64,000 nt of DNA from Symbiodinium natans (Eukaryota > Sar > Dinophyceae > Suessiales > Symbiodiniaceae): NCBI GenBank assembly GCA_905221605.1, contig CAJNDS010002848.1:62001-126000 (forward strand), written 5' to 3'. Made by a program: the position numbers and the translations under genes. Below are positions 60,155-64,000 of the stretch, one piece after another (position 1 is the first letter of the stretch; the number at the start of each line of letters is the position of its first letter). The notes beneath the pieces are model-generated. The model made no database searches, had not been told where the DNA came from, and saw nothing but the letters and a program-made list of their open reading frames with translations.

Positions 60155-60905
60155 TGTCGTTAAAGAGTCGTCGTTATATGGATGACGTGATGGATGGCTT
60201 GATGGATGATGCCCGGATGGATGGTGTGATGGATTATTTGGTGGGTTTTCCTCTTAAAATTCATATGTTTTCAAGCACGGGGAAGGGTTGGCGGGAGCCG
60301 CCGCACTTAAAAAAGTGCAAAAGCGATGACCCTCTGCGTGTTTTGGCGTTGTCGAGACGCAAGAACGATGACCCTCTGCGTGTGCGCGGGGTGTCGTGAT
60401 CGCATGAACGACAACTCTCTGCGTGTTTTTTTGCGTTGTCGAGACGCAAAAACGACGACCTTCTGCGTGGTCGCGGGGTGTCGTGATCGCGTGAACGCCA
60501 ACCCTCTGCGGAACGACGACCCGTGTCGTGAAGGTTCTTCGTTATCCTTGATGCATGGATGGATGTCGTGATTGACGTCGTGATGGATGGTCTTCGTTCG
60601 TTGATTCATGGATGGATGTCGTGATGGATGGTGGGCGGTCTTTGTGAAGGTTCTTCGTTATCGTTGATGCATGGATGGCTGTCGTGATGGATGTCGTGAT
60701 GGATGCCGGGTGGCTTTTGTGAAGGTTCTTCGTTATCGATGTCGTGATGGATGTCGTGATGGATGGCGGGTGGTCTTCTTGAAGGTTCTTCGTTATCGTT
60801 GACGCAAGGATGGATGTCGTGATGGATGACGGGTGGTCTTTGTGAGGGGTCTTCGTTAGATGTCGCGATGGATGTCGTAATGGATGATGCAAGGATGGAT
60901 GGCGT
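60155..60905 (+). repeat. Degenerate minisatellite block
   Basis: Two motif families. At 60310-60510, units contain gacgaccctctgcgtg and gcgcggggtgtcgtgatcgc. At 60175-60250 and 60530-60905, units contain ggttcttcgttatcgttga, gcatggatggatgtcgtgatgg and gatggcgggtggtctttgtgaa. The unit length is irregular (about 50-75 bp). Confidence 0.8.
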
Positions 60906-61789
60906 GATGCGAGGTTTTAATCGTGGCTTGAAAATGCTTTCGGGACAGCCGTTCTCTAGTTTTAGTTTCGGCCCTTTAGCCCTAAATCACCTCCAACCTG
61001 TAGCCCGAAACCCAGAGGAGAGGCCTCCCCGCCCCCCCACACCAGGGAGGTGTCCTTAAACTCTAAACACTGAACTCTAAAACCCTGGTCGCGCTCGTGC
61101 TTCAGAGGACGCGTGGGCAATTAGCCAGGAATCCTCCCCCGAAATTGATGAGGACAACGTTGACGGCTGAATATGCAACCCTGTATTCTTTGGAAACTGT
61201 GGGTGCTGGCGGGGGCCACGGAACCTTGATCAGTTTCCTTTGCCCCTGATCGTTTTCCTCTTTCATGGGTTCCATTGCTGTGGCCACGTTATGATTTTCT
61301 CAGTTTTCTTCTTCCCCTCCCCAATGCCGCGCAAATGAACCTGAGCCAGAGCAGAGCTGTGCGTTTAAGGAGCAGGTGCTGTCAACACACTGCTCGGGAT
61401 AAACCAAGGCGAAGCCAAAGCCAGCAAGCATGTGGCATCGGTATGAGCAAACAGCACCAGCAGGGGATGGCTGTGATGGAAACTGTACATTTCTTGCAGG
61501 TGCTCAGCTTCTGCAAGTCCCCTGTTTGGGAAGTGTGGGCTGGCCAGGTTGTGCTTTCTCGGGATGACTGCACTTCCGGTTTCCATGGGGCCTGAAATTT
61601 TCAGGTTGTTCTGTTCATTGTTAATTCCTGAAGCTTGTTTTCTTTTTTTCAGTTGCGTTATCCCGTAACCTTTCTTGACTCGCCTCTCTGGTTGGGGCCG
61701 GGACTCCTCCTGACCTCCTATCTTGGTTTTGGGAATGTCGGACATTGTGCAAGTACCCACACGTTGTCGCCCCCCGAGGAGGACTTCAG

Positions 61790-63796
61790 ATTGAACTGGC
61801 CGGTCTTGTGGATGGGGACACAGTCGGCGCTATTGTCCGCCACGCAGAGCTATCCTCCACTCACACAGCTTTTGCGCTGTTGAGGTGCGATGGCTCTGTC
61901 GTGACATGGGGCAGTGCATACCAGGGTGGTGATAGTGTGGCCTTCCAGTCGAAGCTCAAGGACGTCACGAACATTTATTCTTCTGATTATGCCTTCGCTG
62001 CAGTGCGCGGTGACGGATCGGTCGTGACCTGGGGTAATCCGGGCGCAGGTGGTGACAGCTCCTCCGTCCAGGGCGTGCTTAAGAATGTCCGACACATCCA
62101 AGCATCGAGTCACGCGTTCGCCGCCACTCTGGCAGACGGCTCCGTTGTGACTTTGGTGTGCACTGGGCAGATCTAGGTCGTCTTGAAAGACGATATAAAA
62201 CCACAATCGACCCGAGACCCTGCTTCTGCTCCCTTTCCTGTTAAGGTGACGTGGGGCAATGGGCGGTGCGGTGGCGACAGCAGCTCTGTGCAGGGGAAGC
62301 TGGTTGGGGTGCAGCGCATCTGGGCATCCAAGCTGGCCTTTGCCGCCCTCACCAGCAACTTGGGGGCCATGGTAGAGGGGCTTTTTTGAGGGTACTCAAG
62401 ACTGTGACCCCTAAACGGCCCCACCAGGCCCCGGCAAGCCCCAATCCATCCACTCCTAAAATTGCCCCAAAGATCCCAAAGCGACATAAACATCTATAAG
62501 CCCGAAACTCCCCGAACTCCAAAGCCTGACAGTCCCCAACGCCACAGGCGAGTCTCTGGTCACCTGGGGCAGTTTCGATGCAGGCGGGGACTGCAGCGCC
62601 GCCGCAGCGGAGCTGGCGCAAGGCGCGCCCTGCCTTGGGGCTTTTGAGGGTTGTTAGCTTTTCCTGCAAGAGATGCATCGGTTTAGGCCGGCAGTCTTGA
62701 GCCGATAGGGTCTTCCAGTGCTAGAGGATGGTAGAGGATTGAAAGGGAGACTCCAGCGATCTAGCAGCCTTGGTACCTTCCGACTGTGAAACTTTGCTTG
62801 TCGTCCTTGTGGCATGCAGAGTCCACGCTGCAGACTTTAGACTCCGGGCGACGTCCCTCCAAGTCCAGAGCTCCCTGCACCCCCAAACAGGGTTAGGGGT
62901 GTTGCGGGTTGTTGAAGGCAGTTGAGAGTTTACGCTGACTCACGAAGCCTCCACATCCTTACCCGACTCTACCAGCAAGGAAGAAGACCCTGAACACCCT
63001 GAACACCCTGAACACCCCCAACACCGTGAAGACAGTGAAAGACACTGAAAGACCCTGAAAGCTGACTTCAGGCGTACGGCAGGTCGCCGCTTCTGAGCTC
63101 GCCTTCGGGGCCGTGCTCCTGGATGGCTCGGTGGTGACATGGGGCGATAGTGACTATGGTGGAGACAGCAGTGGCCTGTTAGGTCTGGATATTTTTTTTT
63201 TGATCTTTACGGTCGAAAGCAGGACAGAGGCCCACCCCGAACTCGAAAGAACCTTCAAGTCGACGAAGCCGAGGGAGGGTTTCTTTAAGGCTCCCCAGCC
63301 ACCTCAGGCGCCGTGCGGCACCAGCTGCAGTCGGTTCGGGAGCTGCGGGCATCGCAAGGCGCTACCTGAGGGCTCGGCTTGCAGAGTGGTTTTGAGCTCT
63401 CAGTCATCTCGGGGCTGTGGGGTTCAAGACTAAGGGCTGGGGGGTTTCTGGAGATTGGAGTTTTTTTTGAGAGCACTGGTTGTCATTGAATCATTATGCG
63501 GAGATGCCTCTGCCTGCCAAGAAGCTGGAGGCCTTCGCAACCGGTCCCGAAGCACCGAGGTCAAAATCTTCAAAGTGGACCCCCGCAAGGCGCCAAACCC
63601 CGCAACCGGTCCCTCTCGAAGCACCAAGGCGCCTTTGCTGCCCTCCGTTCGGACGGTTCCGTGGTCACCTGGGGATGCTCGGCACTGACTAAACCTTCTC
63701 TCCGCACCTTTTAACTTCAAGAACACACCAAAAACACACAAAAACACAAGAAGCCAAGGCAAGGAGAGCTACGGGGCGCACAGCGGCACCGTCCAG
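61790..63796 (+). CDS. RCC1-like (HERC-type) repeat protein, partial
   Basis: Exons 61790-62146, 62246-62365, 62553-62622, 63072-63173, 63308-63358, 63629-63673 and 63759 to about 63796 join in frame (donors GT, GC, GC, GC, GC, GA). The product starts with LAGLVDGDTVGAIVRHAEL, which looks like the tail of a ubiquitin-like domain. Six repeats of about 41 residues follow, built as AFAA-x3-DGSVVTWG-x4-GGDSS-x5-L-x2-V-x2-I-x-AS. Clear examples are GDGSVVTWGNPGAGGDSS and LDGSVVTWGDSDYGGDSS. RCC1-type repeats form beta-propellers that bind proteins or chromatin. The family is large in Symbiodinium, where such proteins are often labelled HERC-like, but no HECT ligase domain is seen here. The start lies upstream and the 3' end beyond the last exon is unresolved. 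Introns 3-6 are all phase 1. Confidence 0.75.
62989..63060 (+). repeat. Short tandem repeat accctgaac / gacactgaaag in an RCC1-gene intron
   Basis: Four accctgaac units and three related gtgaaaga units, in the C-rich 3' half of the intron. Confidence 0.8.
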
Positions 63797-63936
63797 GAGC
63801 CGCCTCGGGTTTCAGCGAAGCGAGATTTTCAGGGCTTCACTAGTGTTTCAATTACCGTGCGTTCAGACACCTCCGTGCCTCCAGGTCACATGTCGGCTTC
63901 AGAAAGGTTTTTTCAGCTCCAGGCCTCCAGGCCTCC

Positions 63937-64000
63937 AGTCCCACACCCCACACCCCACACCCCACACCCCACACCCCACACCCCACACCCCACACCCCAC
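63937..64000 (+). repeat. 7-bp minisatellite (ACACCCC)n running off the window
   Basis: About nine units, preceded by three aggcctcc units. The true length is unknown because the window ends inside it. Confidence 0.9.

Larger units (their letters stand above)
58986..61789. other. Intergenic; no confident gene
   Basis: After the last array homology the region holds a tRNA-like sequence, unassigned open stretches (59437-59880) and a minisatellite. The first exon or exons of the RCC1-like gene should lie in the right-hand part but were not identified. Confidence 0.4.

Noticed and set aside
60155-60905. ORFs of 75-156 aa within the block
   Set aside because: They follow minisatellite units, lack a family pattern and are not preserved between units.

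Overview
The window looks like nuclear DNA of a dinoflagellate, most likely a Symbiodiniaceae (coral-symbiont type) alga. Four things point there. Every gene I could assemble lies on the + strand. Exons are tiny (many 11-70 nt) and sit in introns whose donors are mostly GC, sometimes GA, and only a minority GT. One gene is amplified head to tail. The protein families seen (RCC1-like DGSVVTWG repeats, ISHAW-type TIR-like domains, SLC4/BOR1 transporters, a stand-alone malonyl transacylase) are typical of this group. Most simple ORFs in the window are noise; real coding was recovered by joining short exons by reading phase and family pattern. All exon calls are by eye.

Layout. 1-3145: 3' end of a probable non-LTR retroelement with a ubiquitin-specific-protease (USP) domain, a 3' region with an internal duplication, and a long (TAG)n tail. 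3146-4090: an AT-rich island. 6689-8755: tentative exons of a membrane protein. 9.1-13.5 kb: homopolymer G, minisatellite, tRNA-like and (CTA)n repeats. 14985/16190-27057: a HEAT-repeat solenoid protein in at least 25 exons that stay in one frame for 372 codons. 28671-29571: a TIR-like domain in five exons, followed by several hydrophobic exons up to about 37.3 kb. 37776-37890: a probable terminal exon. 40451-42784: the N-terminal part of a malonyl-CoA:ACP transacylase that fades out just before the transporter array.

43025-58985: four tandem copies (about 4 kb each) of a nine-exon SLC4/BOR1-like anion transporter of 579-581 aa. Copies 1-3 are nearly identical. Copy 4 is homogenised through exon 5, then changes abruptly into an older, diverged 3' end that still encodes the same protein. 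59-61 kb holds a tRNA-like sequence and a degenerate minisatellite. 61790-63796: an RCC1-like (HERC-type) repeat gene in seven recognised exons that runs toward the right edge, where the window ends in an ACACCCC minisatellite.

The neighbouring genes show no common pathway: transport, solenoid scaffold, TIR-like signalling, acyl transfer and RCC1-like. What unites the window is gene architecture: GC-donor introns flanked by short direct repeats, introns G-rich at their 5' end and C-rich at their 3' end, microexons, and tandem amplification with local gene conversion.
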